In this document: in pieces, positions 24,782 to 33,106 of the stretch
Layout: each line of letters begins with the position of its first letter
Position numbering within the stretch: position 1 is the stretch's first letter
Assembly (NCBI GenBank): GCA_965248675.1
Contig: CBDFJZ010000008.1
Span: forward strand, 1,302,001-1,366,000
DNA from: UBA6627 sp965248675
GTDB taxonomy: Bacteria; Chloroflexota; Dehalococcoidia; UBA2979
Direction: 5' to 3'
Length of the DNA stretch: 64,000 bases
Program-made: the position numbers and the translations under genes
The notes under the pieces: generated by a model
What the model saw: the letters and a program-made list of their open reading frames with translations, nothing else
Told to the model about the DNA's origin: nothing
Database searches by the model: none

Positions 24782-25780
24782 CTAAGCCTGGCGTCGCACT
24801 GCGAGCGGCAGCGTCTCCTCGAGGAACGCGATCGTACGCGCGACCCGGTCCTCGTCCGGCAGCGCGGTGGTGTGCTTCTCGATCTTCTGGAGCGCGAGCA
24901 CCACGGCGAGTTGCTGCGCCTCCGCGCGCCGAATATCGCGAAACACCTTGTTCGTCGTGTATCCGTCCAGCAACGCCTCCGGGCGCTCCCACCCGAAATA
25001 GAACGCGAAGGACGCGATGTCGAATGCGGGCGGCACGATCGCCGCGTCGCCGAAGTCGATCACCGCGCTGAGGCGACCATCCTCGACGAAGAGGTGCGCG
25101 CCGTTGAGATCGGTGTGCGAGACCGCGAACTGCGTCCGCCCCTCCTCGTAACGCATCAGGCCGTCGCGCAACGTCGCAATCGTCGTCACGAGGACGTGCG
25201 CGGCGCGAACGACCGGATGTGAGAGCAACGCCCGTCCGTCGAACGGCCACAGCTCCGGCCACCAGCGGGACAGCAGCCCCGCATGTCGATCGGACTCGCG
25301 CCCGTGGAGCGCGTCCGCGCGGTTTTCGAGGCGCCCGTACCCCTCGACGGGCAACGCGTGCAGCGCCGCGAGGAAGCGCCCGAGGTCGGTCGCGGCCTTG
25401 TCCGGGATCGTGTCCGTCACCGGCGCGCCGGCGCCCCAACCGGTCACCATCCAGTCCCAACGGCCGTCCGTCGGGTCTGGGCCGTCGATCGTCCTCGCCG
25501 TCGCGATTGAACGCGGTGACTTCGCCTCCGCTGCCGTGAGCGCCTCGTAGATCGCGTGACGCGCCGCGTAGTTCGTCGGCTCGTCGCGGTGGCGCTCGTG
25601 GCGCGCCTCGGCCGGGATCTCGACCAGCACGCAATACGGACCGGCGGGTGCCTCGACGTACCAGCCCACCGAGGTCTGCCCCTGCCCCGCGATCCGCAGG
25701 TCGTCGGGATCCGCGCCCGTCACGGCGTGGACGATCCGCGCCACCATCGGCGCGTCGGCCAGCGTGCCCAGGCCCGCCAT
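24782..25780 (-). CDS. APH-family phosphotransferase
   Basis: A 332-residue kinase-fold protein of the aminoglycoside phosphotransferase/choline kinase group. The catalytic loop is VSHTDLNGAHLFV (Asp and Asn) and the metal-binding loop is AVIDFGDA. The N-lobe has AGQGQTSVGWYVE. These families include macrolide, homoserine and hydroxyurea-type kinases; nothing points to a particular substrate and resistance should not be assumed. It starts 2 bases after the stop of the M16 peptidase, so translation is likely coupled. Confidence 0.82.
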   Translation of the reverse strand: MAGLGTLADAPMVARIVHAVTGADPDDLRIAGQGQTSVGWYVEAPAGPYCVLVEIPAEARHERHRDEPTNYAARHAIYEALTAAEAKSPRSIATARTIDGPDPTDGRWDWMVTGWGAGAPVTDTIPDKAATDLGRFLAALHALPVEGYGRLENRADALHGRESDRHAGLLSRWWPELWPFDGRALLSHPVVRAAHVLVTTIATLRDGLMRYEEGRTQFAVSHTDLNGAHLFVEDGRLSAVIDFGDAAIVPPAFDIASFAFYFGWERPEALLDGYTTNKVFRDIRRAEAQQLAVVLALQKIEKHTTALPDEDRVARTIAFLEETLPLAVRRQA

Positions 25781-25782
25781 CG

Positions 25783-27063
25783 TCAGCCGTGCAGCAACGT
25801 GTCGAGGCGGTCGGAAGCAGCGGTCGGACCGACCACCGCGATCGAAAAAATGCCCGGCCCGATCACGCGCTTCGCGACCTGCTGGATCTCCTCGGCGGTC
25901 ACCGCCCGCAGCGCCGCGACCGTGTCCTCGGGCGACTCGATCTCGCCATCCATCAGCAGCTGGTTGCCGTAGCGCTGACCCAGCGACATCGGCGTCTCCA
26001 GCGACAGCCGGAAGCTGCCGGCGGCGTAGTCCTTCGTGCGCTGCAGCTCCTCGTCGCCCATCGGTTCATCGACGAGCTTGCGCAGCTCCCCGACGATCAC
26101 CTCGATCGCCTCCTCCTGATGCTCGCGGGTGACCCCCGCGCTCACCGTCAGCGAACCGGTATCAGAAAACCGCGACCCGCCCGCCGAGACCGAGTACGCC
26201 AGCCCGCGACGCTCACGCACCTCCTGGAACAGCCGCGAGGACATGCCACGTCCGAGTGCGGTGTTCATCAGGTCGAGGGCGTAGCGATCAGGGTCCTTCC
26301 GCCGCAGCGCCCGCATCGAGAGCGCCACGTTCGTCTGCTCGAGGTCCCGCGGGTCGAGCTGGATGTACGCCTCGGGCCGATCGGGGTTCGACGCCTGCCC
26401 CGCCGGCGCCGCGCGAGCCGGCAGATCGCCGAACGAGGCCGTCGCCCACGCGACCACCTGCTCGTGCTCGACGTTGCCGGAGACCGACAGCACCGAGTTC
26501 TCGGCCGTGTAGTGCGACGTCATGTGCTCCGTGAAGTCCGCACGCTGCATCTCCTCGACAGTCTCGTTGGAGCCCACGATCGGCCAGCCGATCGGCTGGT
26601 CGCCGTAGACCGCACGCCCGAGCAGTTCTCCAACGAACGAGCCCGGGTTGTCGTGTGCGCGTTTGATCTCCTGCTGGACCACCGTTCGCTCGCGGTCGAT
26701 CTCCTCGGCTTCGAGCAGCGAGTGCTGGAGCATGTCCGCGAGGATCACGACGCCAGTCTCCGCCCGTTCGTACGGAAGGTTGTTCCAGTAGCAGGTCAGC
26801 TCCTTCGTCGTGTACGCGTTCAGGCTGCCGCCCGCGCCCTCGATCGCCTGCGAGATCAAGGTCGCCTCGGGGCGCTCGGTCGTGCCCTTGAACAACATGT
26901 GCTCGATGTAATGCGAGAGGCCGTTGGTCCTCGGATCCTCGTCGCGCGATCCGACGCGGACGAAGTACGCAGCCGCCGCCGATTGCGCCGTCGGGACGGA
27001 GGTCGTCAACACGCGCAGTCCGTTATCGAGCGTCGTCAGTTGCCAGCCCTGAGCCACGAACAC
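25783..27063 (-). CDS. M16 family zinc peptidase (processing-peptidase-like)
   Basis: A 426-residue pitrilysin-family peptidase with the inverted zinc motif HYIEH (His51, Glu54, His55) and the distal Glu in the EEIDRERTVVQQEIKR block. Length and spacing match the one-chain bacterial relatives of mitochondrial processing peptidase beta (PqqL/YmxG type). It is first in a minus-strand operon that continues through purA to the zinc-ribbon membrane gene at 20124. Confidence 0.92.
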   Translation of the reverse strand: MFVAQGWQLTTLDNGLRVLTTSVPTAQSAAAAYFVRVGSRDEDPRTNGLSHYIEHMLFKGTTERPEATLISQAIEGAGGSLNAYTTKELTCYWNNLPYERAETGVVILADMLQHSLLEAEEIDRERTVVQQEIKRAHDNPGSFVGELLGRAVYGDQPIGWPIVGSNETVEEMQRADFTEHMTSHYTAENSVLSVSGNVEHEQVVAWATASFGDLPARAAPAGQASNPDRPEAYIQLDPRDLEQTNVALSMRALRRKDPDRYALDLMNTALGRGMSSRLFQEVRERRGLAYSVSAGGSRFSDTGSLTVSAGVTREHQEEAIEVIVGELRKLVDEPMGDEELQRTKDYAAGSFRLSLETPMSLGQRYGNQLLMDGEIESPEDTVAALRAVTAEEIQQVAKRVIGPGIFSIAVVGPTAASDRLDTLLHG

Positions 27064-27191
27064 CCCCGCTGATCAGCCTCCGTCGCGCGCCGAGCGGACG
27101 CGCGGACCGTCACTGAGTAAGATACCGGCAGTCACCGCACATCATGATCCGACGGATCGCCCCGGGGGGGGCGCCGACGAAAGGACTGACC

Positions 27192-29063
27192 GTGGAAGAC
27201 GTCGCATTCAACGGACGCATCCTCAACGTCAACTTGACGACCGGCGAGATCGAGCCCGAAGAGATTCCGGAGCGGATGTACCGCGAGCTCCTGGGAGGCA
27301 TGGGCCTCGGCGCGCGCTTACTCTTCGATCGCATCCCGGCGGACGCCGATCCGCTCGGCCCGGACAACATCCTCGGATTCTTCCCCGGGCTGCTCACGGG
27401 CACGCCCCTGTTCGGCCAGCGCTTCCAGGTCGTCGCCAAGTCGCCGAAGAACGGCGGCTGGGGTGACGCCAACTGTGGCGGCGACTTCGGTCCGATGCTG
27501 AAGTTCGTGGGGTACGACGGCATCCTCTTCAGCGGCCAGGCCGAGAAGCCCGTCTACCTGTACATCGACGACGACACGCTGGAACTCCGAGACGCCTCGG
27601 ACTACTGGGGCGGCCTCGCGATCGCGGTTGAAGACCGCTTCAAGGAAGAGCTGGGCAAGAAGGTCAGTGTCGCGGTGATCGGCCCCTCCGGCGAGAAGCT
27701 GAATTACATGGCTGGCATCGCGAACGAGCGCGGACGGCTTGCCGCGCGCTCCGGCGTCGGCGCGGTCATGGGCTCGAAGCTGCTCAAGGCCATCGTCGTC
27801 AAGCCGACGAAGAAGATCATGTCCCAGAACAAGGAAGTGATCCTCACCGTCAAGGACAGCCTCCAGGGCTTCAACCAGGGCGCGAAGACGTTCTTCACAA
27901 CCTTTGGCACCACCGGCATCACAGCGAACTCCGCGATCAACGGGGACGCGCCGGTCCTCAACTGGGGTGGCATCGGGGTCGTCAACCTCGTCGAGAACAT
28001 GGACATGGCCAACATGAACGGCCCCGTGCTCAACGAGAGCATGGAGAAGAAGTACGCCTGCTGGCACTGCCCGGTCGCCTGCGGCGCCGAGTCGATCGAC
28101 GGCAGCGACCGTGGCGAGTTCGCCTTCCCGAAGCACACCCACCGTCCCGAGTACGAGACGATGGGCGCCTTCGGCGTAATGAACGGCGTCAACGACACCG
28201 ACTCGATGATCGCCATCAACCACTGGTGCAACGAATATGGCCTCGACACCATCTCGACCGGCGCCGCCATCTCGTTCGCCACCGAGTGCTTCGAGAACGG
28301 CCTGCTGACCAAGGAGGACACGGACGGCATCGAGCTGAGCTGGGGCAACGCGAGCAGCCTGCTCCAGGCACTCCACCAGATCGGCAAGCGCGAGGGCGCG
28401 CTGGGCGAGCTGCTGGCGGACGGCACGACCGTCGCGGCAGAGAAGATGGGCCCGGCGGCGAAGGAGTTCCTGACCGCGATCGACGGCGAAGAGCCGCCGA
28501 TGCATGACCCGAAGCTGGACATCGGGTTCGCCGCTTCGTACGCGCTCGACCCGACGCCCGCGCGGCACACGATCTGGTCGCCCGGCAAGAGCTCGAAGTT
28601 CCCGACGATGCCCAAGGCGCCGGAGGACAAGCAGCAGTTCACGGGCCAGGGCCCGATTCACAAGGCCGCGCACGAGCAGTCGCACGTGATGAACGCGTCG
28701 GGGATGTGCTACTTCATCTACACGATGGCTCCCACCGACCGCATCCCCGAGTGGATCAACCTCGTCACCGGCTGGGACACCACGTACGAGGAGCTGAACG
28801 ACGTCGGCGAGCGCATCGCCAACCTGCGGATGGCGTTCGCGGTCAAGCACGGCAACAACCCCGCCGCGCGCGAGATCCCGGGCCGCATCCTCGGCAACCC
28901 ACCGCAGAGCTCCGGTCCGCACGACGGCTTCACGATCGACCTGGAGACGATGAAGCGCGAGTGGTACGACGAGGCCGGTTGGGACCAGGAGACCAGCGCT
29001 CCGAGCCGCGAAAAGCTCGAGTCGCTCGGCCTCTCGGACGTGGCGGAGGCGCTCGGCGTCTAA
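27192..29063 (+). CDS. Aldehyde ferredoxin oxidoreductase (tungsten/molybdenum pterin)
   Basis: A 623-residue AOR-family enzyme that oxidises aldehydes to acids and reduces ferredoxin, using a bis-pterin W or Mo cofactor and a 4Fe-4S cluster. Cluster ligands are CWHCPVAC at Cys290, Cys293 and Cys297 and Cys506 in SGMCYF; the spacing is close to that of the Pyrococcus enzyme. The N-terminal domain starts FNGRILNVNLTTGEIE. GTG at 27192 with an AAAGGA box matches the usual start; an ATG at 27144 would add 16 unlikely residues. A run of eight G lies upstream at 27164-27171. No ferredoxin or cofactor gene is adjacent. Confidence 0.93.
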   Translation: MEDVAFNGRILNVNLTTGEIEPEEIPERMYRELLGGMGLGARLLFDRIPADADPLGPDNILGFFPGLLTGTPLFGQRFQVVAKSPKNGGWGDANCGGDFGPMLKFVGYDGILFSGQAEKPVYLYIDDDTLELRDASDYWGGLAIAVEDRFKEELGKKVSVAVIGPSGEKLNYMAGIANERGRLAARSGVGAVMGSKLLKAIVVKPTKKIMSQNKEVILTVKDSLQGFNQGAKTFFTTFGTTGITANSAINGDAPVLNWGGIGVVNLVENMDMANMNGPVLNESMEKKYACWHCPVACGAESIDGSDRGEFAFPKHTHRPEYETMGAFGVMNGVNDTDSMIAINHWCNEYGLDTISTGAAISFATECFENGLLTKEDTDGIELSWGNASSLLQALHQIGKREGALGELLADGTTVAAEKMGPAAKEFLTAIDGEEPPMHDPKLDIGFAASYALDPTPARHTIWSPGKSSKFPTMPKAPEDKQQFTGQGPIHKAAHEQSHVMNASGMCYFIYTMAPTDRIPEWINLVTGWDTTYEELNDVGERIANLRMAFAVKHGNNPAAREIPGRILGNPPQSSGPHDGFTIDLETMKREWYDEAGWDQETSAPSREKLESLGLSDVAEALGV

Positions 29064-29085
29064 GCTGCGGTCACGTCGCTGAAGC

Positions 29086-29114
29086 GAACGGCCCGCCAGT
29101 TTGGCGGGCCGTTC
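29086..29114 (+). terminator. Perfect hairpin after the AOR gene
   Basis: GAACGGCCCGCCA and its exact complement form a 13-bp stem with a 3-base loop, 22 bases after the AOR stop. There is no T tract. The outer eight bases of the arms are the same as in the hairpin at 986-1009. Confidence 0.65.
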
Positions 29115-29182
29115 TGCGTGCTGATGCGGATCTGATCGCGTGCCTTTACAGTAGTCACACCCCGGCAGCGCGGAGGGCGACG

Positions 29183-29728
29183 ATGCCAACGGTTCACGAC
29201 GTGGCCGACTACCTGCTCTGGCTCGCCGATCAGGATCGGATCGGCGTGGACCATCTGAAACTTCAGAAGCTCGTCTATTACGCCCAAGGATTCCATCTCG
29301 GGAACGAGCGAGAGCCGCTGTTCAACGAGGGACTGCATGCCTGGCAATACGGCCCGGTCTGCCCCGAGCTCTGGCACCGATACAGGTACCGCCGCGACTA
29401 TCTGACGCCGCCGCCTGAACCACCGCTGGACACTCTTTCGGTACAACAGCGGCAAGTGGTGGAACTCGTTTATCAGCGATTCCGAGAGCTGCCTGGGATC
29501 GAGCTGATCGAACGAACGCACCAGGAGGCGCCCTGGGGCGACGCAGCCGAGCGGGCTGCCGATGGCGGCTCGGACCTGATCAGTGTCGACTCGATGGATG
29601 AGTACTTCCGCGGGCGCCTGTGGATTCTGGGTGAGAACCAGGAAGCTCCACCGCCACCGGATAGCTCACGGCTCGACTCGTACGCCGCCAGGGCTCAAGA
29701 TCCGCTGGAGGCGACGGAAGCCAGTTAG
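29183..29728 (+). CDS. Panacea-domain (DUF4065, SocA-like) protein, probable antitoxin
   Basis: A 181-residue protein with the Panacea signature LKLQKLVYYAQGFHL at residues 25-39 followed by AWQYGPVCPELW, the core of the SocA/GepA-like domain. This domain is known as an antitoxin module that pairs with many unrelated toxins. The ATG has a GGAGG box. The partner is the 96-residue gene that begins 5 bases after the stop. The C-terminal 35 residues are Pro/Ser-rich. Codon use is less GC-extreme than in the neighbours, suggesting acquisition as a unit. Role as antitoxin is inferred from the domain and gene pairing. Confidence 0.8.
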   Translation: MPTVHDVADYLLWLADQDRIGVDHLKLQKLVYYAQGFHLGNEREPLFNEGLHAWQYGPVCPELWHRYRYRRDYLTPPPEPPLDTLSVQQRQVVELVYQRFRELPGIELIERTHQEAPWGDAAERAADGGSDLISVDSMDEYFRGRLWILGENQEAPPPPDSSRLDSYAARAQDPLEATEAS

Positions 29729-29733
29729 TACCG

Positions 29734-30024
29734 ATGCCGGTACTCAGCATCGAGATTGAAGGCCGCGAGGTCCGCCTCATCGAGCCAGCCGATCGGCAAT
29801 ACGAACGCCTCGAACCACGATTGCGCACTCTCTTCCAGCGAGCGATCCTCGCCGTGATTCGGGAGCCAGATCGCAGTCGTATCTACCTAGCTGCAGGACA
29901 TGCGGCATTGGGAAGTCAGTGGTCTCTGATTGTAGAACCGCTCCTGATCGAGTTCGACGAGACTCCGGCCGGATACGACATTCACAGAATCAGGCTGCTC
30001 ATGGAGCCTGGTCAGCTGTCTTGA
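29734..30024 (+). CDS. Small protein paired with the Panacea gene, candidate toxin
   Basis: A 96-residue protein with alternating strands and helices (LSIEIEGREVRLIEP, then LRTLFQRAILAVIREPD, then WSLIVEPLLIEFDE). I recognise no known toxin motif. It starts 5 bases after the Panacea gene and no promoter is visible between them. Base composition is lower in GC than the surrounding genes. Calling it the toxin rests only on gene pairing; it could instead be an accessory protein. Confidence 0.55.
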   Translation: MPVLSIEIEGREVRLIEPADRQYERLEPRLRTLFQRAILAVIREPDRSRIYLAAGHAALGSQWSLIVEPLLIEFDETPAGYDIHRIRLLMEPGQLS

Positions 30025-30101
30025 GGGCCTGTTCGACAGTCTTCCGAGGCGACCCGTAGACTGGTCCAAACCGGGCCTCCCCGCCTCTCCGACGGGATGC
30101 G

Positions 30102-31814
30102 ATGACGAAGTACGTCTTCATCACCGGGGGTGTGGTCAGCTCCGTTGGCAAAGGCATTGTCAGCGCGTCGCTCGGCCGCATCCTCAAGTCTCGCGGGGTT
30201 CGCGTCTCCGTTCTCAAGCTCGACCCCTACCTCAACGTCGACCCGGGCACCATGTCGCCCTACCAGCACGGCGAGGTCTTCGTCACTGACGACGGTGCCG
30301 AAACCGACCTCGACCTCGGGCACTACGAGCGCTTCCTCGACGCTCAGCTGACCTCCGAAAGCTCTTCGTCCAGCGGTCAGGTGTACGAGGAGGTGATCCG
30401 CAAGGAACGCCGCGGCGACTACCTGGGCGGGACGATCCAGGCGATTCCGCATGTGACAAACGAGATCAAACGCCGCATCCGTCAGGCGGGCCAGGGGCTC
30501 GACGCTGAAGTCGTCCTCGTCGAGGTCGGCGGCACCGTCGGTGACATGGAGGGCCAACCCTTTCTCGAAGCGATCAGTCAGATGCGCTATGCCCTCGACG
30601 CCGAGCACACGCTCTCGATTCACGTCACGCTGCTTCCCCACCTCGGGGCCACTGGCGAGCAAAAGACCAAGCCGACGCAGCATTCGGTGCGCGAACTGCG
30701 GGCGTTCGGGATTCAGCCCGACGTGATCGTCGCGCGATCGGACCAGCCGGTGCCCGAGCCGCTGCGTGAGAAGATCGCGATGTTCTGCAACGTCCAGCCC
30801 AACGCCGTGATCCCGCTCGAAACGGCGGACTCGATCTACGAGGTGCCGCTGGTCCTCGAGGCGGCCGGGCTCGGTCGGATCGCCGCAGACCGGCTCGCCC
30901 TCGAAGACGCCGAGCCGGACCTCGAGGAGTGGCGTTCCTTCGTCACCCGACTCCAGCATCCGGAACGGCGGGCACGGATCGCGATCGTTGGGAAGTACGT
31001 CGAGCTGCACGACGCCTACCTCTCGATCCGCGAGGCGCTCGTCCACGCCGGCGTCCACCACCACGCCGAGCTGGACTTCCACTGGGTGCACTCCGAGGAC
31101 CTCGAGGTGCGCCCGGCCGACGAGGTGATCGGCGACGTCGACGGGATACTGCTCTGCCCGGGCTTCGGTGACCGCGGAATGGAAGGGAAGATCAACGCCG
31201 TCCGTTACGCGCGGGAGAACAAGATTCCTTACCTCGGCGACTGCCTTGGGCTGCAGATGCTCGTCGTCGAGTTCGCGCGCAACGTCGCCGGGCTGCCGGG
31301 GGCGAACACGACCGAGGCAGATCCGAAGACCGCCACCCCGGTAATCTCCCTGCTCTCCGAGCAGCAAGAGGTCGTCGATATGGGTGGCACCATGCGGCTC
31401 GGCGGCTACGACTGCCAGCTCGTGCCCGGCACCCGGGCCGCGGAGTGCTACGACACCGAGGTCGTCCGTGAGCGCCACCGGCATCGTTACGAGGTCAACA
31501 ACCAGTTCCTCCCTCAGCTTGAGCAGCACGGACTGCGCGTCTCTGGTCTCATGCCCGACGCGGGGCTTGTCGAGATCGTGGAACTCGTCGATCACCCGTG
31601 GATGGTCGGCTCCCAGTTCCACCCCGAATTCACCAGCCGGCCCAACCGCCCGAACCCCCTCTTCCGCGGGTTCGTCGGCGCCGCGCTCGAGCACGCAGCT
31701 GAACCGCGCGCTTCGGCCAGGACGAACGGTGCCTCAACCCCGGCGGGCTCGAACGAGACCACGGCCGACCGCGCCCCCACCGAGCCCGCCGCGACGGCCC
31801 CGGCGATCAACTAA
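30102..31814 (+). CDS. pyrG: CTP synthase
   Basis: Makes CTP from UTP with glutamine as ammonia source. The 570-residue protein has the synthase domain start YVFITGGVVSSVGKGIVSASLG (nucleotide loop), EVGGTVGDMEG, and a class I glutamine amidotransferase domain with the nucleophile in GDCLGLQM and the His-Glu pair in QFHPEF. The final 35 residues are a low-complexity Ala/Pro/Thr tail beyond the usual end. It stands after the Panacea pair and before a small membrane protein gene. Confidence 0.96.
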   Translation: MTKYVFITGGVVSSVGKGIVSASLGRILKSRGVRVSVLKLDPYLNVDPGTMSPYQHGEVFVTDDGAETDLDLGHYERFLDAQLTSESSSSSGQVYEEVIRKERRGDYLGGTIQAIPHVTNEIKRRIRQAGQGLDAEVVLVEVGGTVGDMEGQPFLEAISQMRYALDAEHTLSIHVTLLPHLGATGEQKTKPTQHSVRELRAFGIQPDVIVARSDQPVPEPLREKIAMFCNVQPNAVIPLETADSIYEVPLVLEAAGLGRIAADRLALEDAEPDLEEWRSFVTRLQHPERRARIAIVGKYVELHDAYLSIREALVHAGVHHHAELDFHWVHSEDLEVRPADEVIGDVDGILLCPGFGDRGMEGKINAVRYARENKIPYLGDCLGLQMLVVEFARNVAGLPGANTTEADPKTATPVISLLSEQQEVVDMGGTMRLGGYDCQLVPGTRAAECYDTEVVRERHRHRYEVNNQFLPQLEQHGLRVSGLMPDAGLVEIVELVDHPWMVGSQFHPEFTSRPNRPNPLFRGFVGAALEHAAEPRASARTNGASTPAGSNETTADRAPTEPAATAPAIN

Positions 31815-31821
31815 TCCGGAC

Positions 31822-32289
31822 GTGACCCTCGCTCGCTTCATCCACACGCTCGCCTTGCTGGTGCTCGTCGCCGGCGTGGGCAACACGATCGTTCCGATCT
31901 GGCGCGCCTGGTTCCTGGACGAGCTCGAGACCCGAGCGCTCCTCCTGAGCGAAGCGCAGCGCAACTACACGAGCTGGCTGCTCCCGGGCATCATCGCGAC
32001 CGGCATCACCGGTTACCTCTACGCCGGCGTGCTCGAGCTCAACGTCGTGACCACCGGCTGGCTCGTCGCGATGCAGGCGTTGTGGCTCGTGCAAATCTTC
32101 ATCCTCGTGCCTCTGCTCGGCCTCGGACTGCGGCGTGTGCGTTATCTGGCGCTGCAGTCCGCCAAGCAGGGCGAGACGACTGACGAATTGCGCGACGCGT
32201 TGGCCGACAACGCGCCGCTCGTGTTCGGTACGCTGCTCACGGCGACGATCGTGATCATGACCTGGCTCCCCATTTTCCGGCCGTTCTAG
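31822..32289 (+). CDS. Four-helix membrane protein of unknown function
   Basis: A 155-residue integral membrane protein with four hydrophobic helices; the first carries a His (LARFIHTLALLVLVAGVGN), as in CopD/DUF2269-like proteins and in the protein at 21206-21718. The GTG at 31822 lies 7 bases after the pyrG stop, so it is likely co-transcribed with pyrG. Function is unknown. Confidence 0.65.
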   Translation: MTLARFIHTLALLVLVAGVGNTIVPIWRAWFLDELETRALLLSEAQRNYTSWLLPGIIATGITGYLYAGVLELNVVTTGWLVAMQALWLVQIFILVPLLGLGLRRVRYLALQSAKQGETTDELRDALADNAPLVFGTLLTATIVIMTWLPIFRPF

Positions 32290-32306
32290 CCGCCTCGGAG
32301 GACCGC

Positions 32307-32954
32307 ATGCGCATCTTCATGGACACCGCCAACATCCAGGACATCCAACGTGGCGTCGCGATGGGCGTCGTCGACGGCGTAACGACCAACCCGTCGCTCG
32401 TCGCCAAGGAGGGCATCGAATACCGCGACCGTGTGCTCGAAATCTGCGAGGTGGTGCAGGGACCGGTTTCCGCGGAGTGCATCTCCGAGAGCGCCGACGA
32501 TCTGGTCGAGGAAGCCCGACGGATCGCCGCCTGGCACGAGCACGTGGTGGTGAAGATCGCGATGACCGAGCCGGGCCTCGAGGCGATCAAGCGCGTCAGC
32601 GCCGAGGGCATCCGCGTCAACACGACGCTGATCTTCTCCCCGAACCAGGCGCTGCTCGCCGCCCGCGCCGGCGCGACCTACGTCTCGCCGTTCATCGGTC
32701 GCCTCAACGACGCCGGCCATGACGGCATGGCCGTCGTTCGCGAGAGCGTGCAGATCTTCGAGGCGTTCCACCTCCCGACGCAAGTCCTCGCCGCCAGCAT
32801 CCGGCTCCCGCGCGACGTGACCGAGGCGGCACTAGCCGGTTCGCACGTCTCCACGATCCCGGCCAGCGTCCTGTTCCAGATGGTGAAGCACCCGCTCACC
32901 GATCAGGGCATCGAGCGATTCTTGGCGGACGCGAAGAAGTACACCCCGGTTTAG
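32307..32954 (+). CDS. TalC/FSA-type transaldolase
   Basis: A 215-residue small transaldolase of the fructose-6-phosphate aldolase group. The start MRIFMDTANIQDIQ, GVTTNPSLVAKEG, the Schiff-base Lys in VVVKIAMT, NTTLIFSPNQALLAA and the YVSPFIGRLND block are all present. Family members act either as transaldolase in the pentose phosphate pathway or as an aldolase; motifs do not separate them with certainty. Start has a GGAGG box. Confidence 0.9.
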   Translation: MRIFMDTANIQDIQRGVAMGVVDGVTTNPSLVAKEGIEYRDRVLEICEVVQGPVSAECISESADDLVEEARRIAAWHEHVVVKIAMTEPGLEAIKRVSAEGIRVNTTLIFSPNQALLAARAGATYVSPFIGRLNDAGHDGMAVVRESVQIFEAFHLPTQVLAASIRLPRDVTEAALAGSHVSTIPASVLFQMVKHPLTDQGIERFLADAKKYTPV

Positions 32955-33106
32955 CAGCCAGCTCCGATCGCGGCGCCTCACCAGCGGCCGCTGACGAGAC
33001 GCCATCGGGCCTTCCCCGACTTGTGGAAGCACCCCTCGGTTCGCTACGATGTTCGTGGTCGCGCTCCGCGACAACCTCCCTTCTTGGCCCGAAAGCACCC
33101 AAACAT

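Noticed and set aside
24057..25634. One long protein joining the alpha/beta hydrolase with an upstream Arg-rich half
   Set aside because: The upstream half is an out-of-frame reading of the APH-type kinase gene; the hydrolase has its own ATG at 24767 and a normal N-terminus.
30012..31694. A 560-codon open frame on the strand opposite pyrG
   Set aside because: It mirrors pyrG codon by codon, has an Arg/Asp/His-rich composition without any fold signature, and no ribosome binding site. Similar long mirror frames oppose murJ, AOR, dnaK and ileS and are due to high GC.
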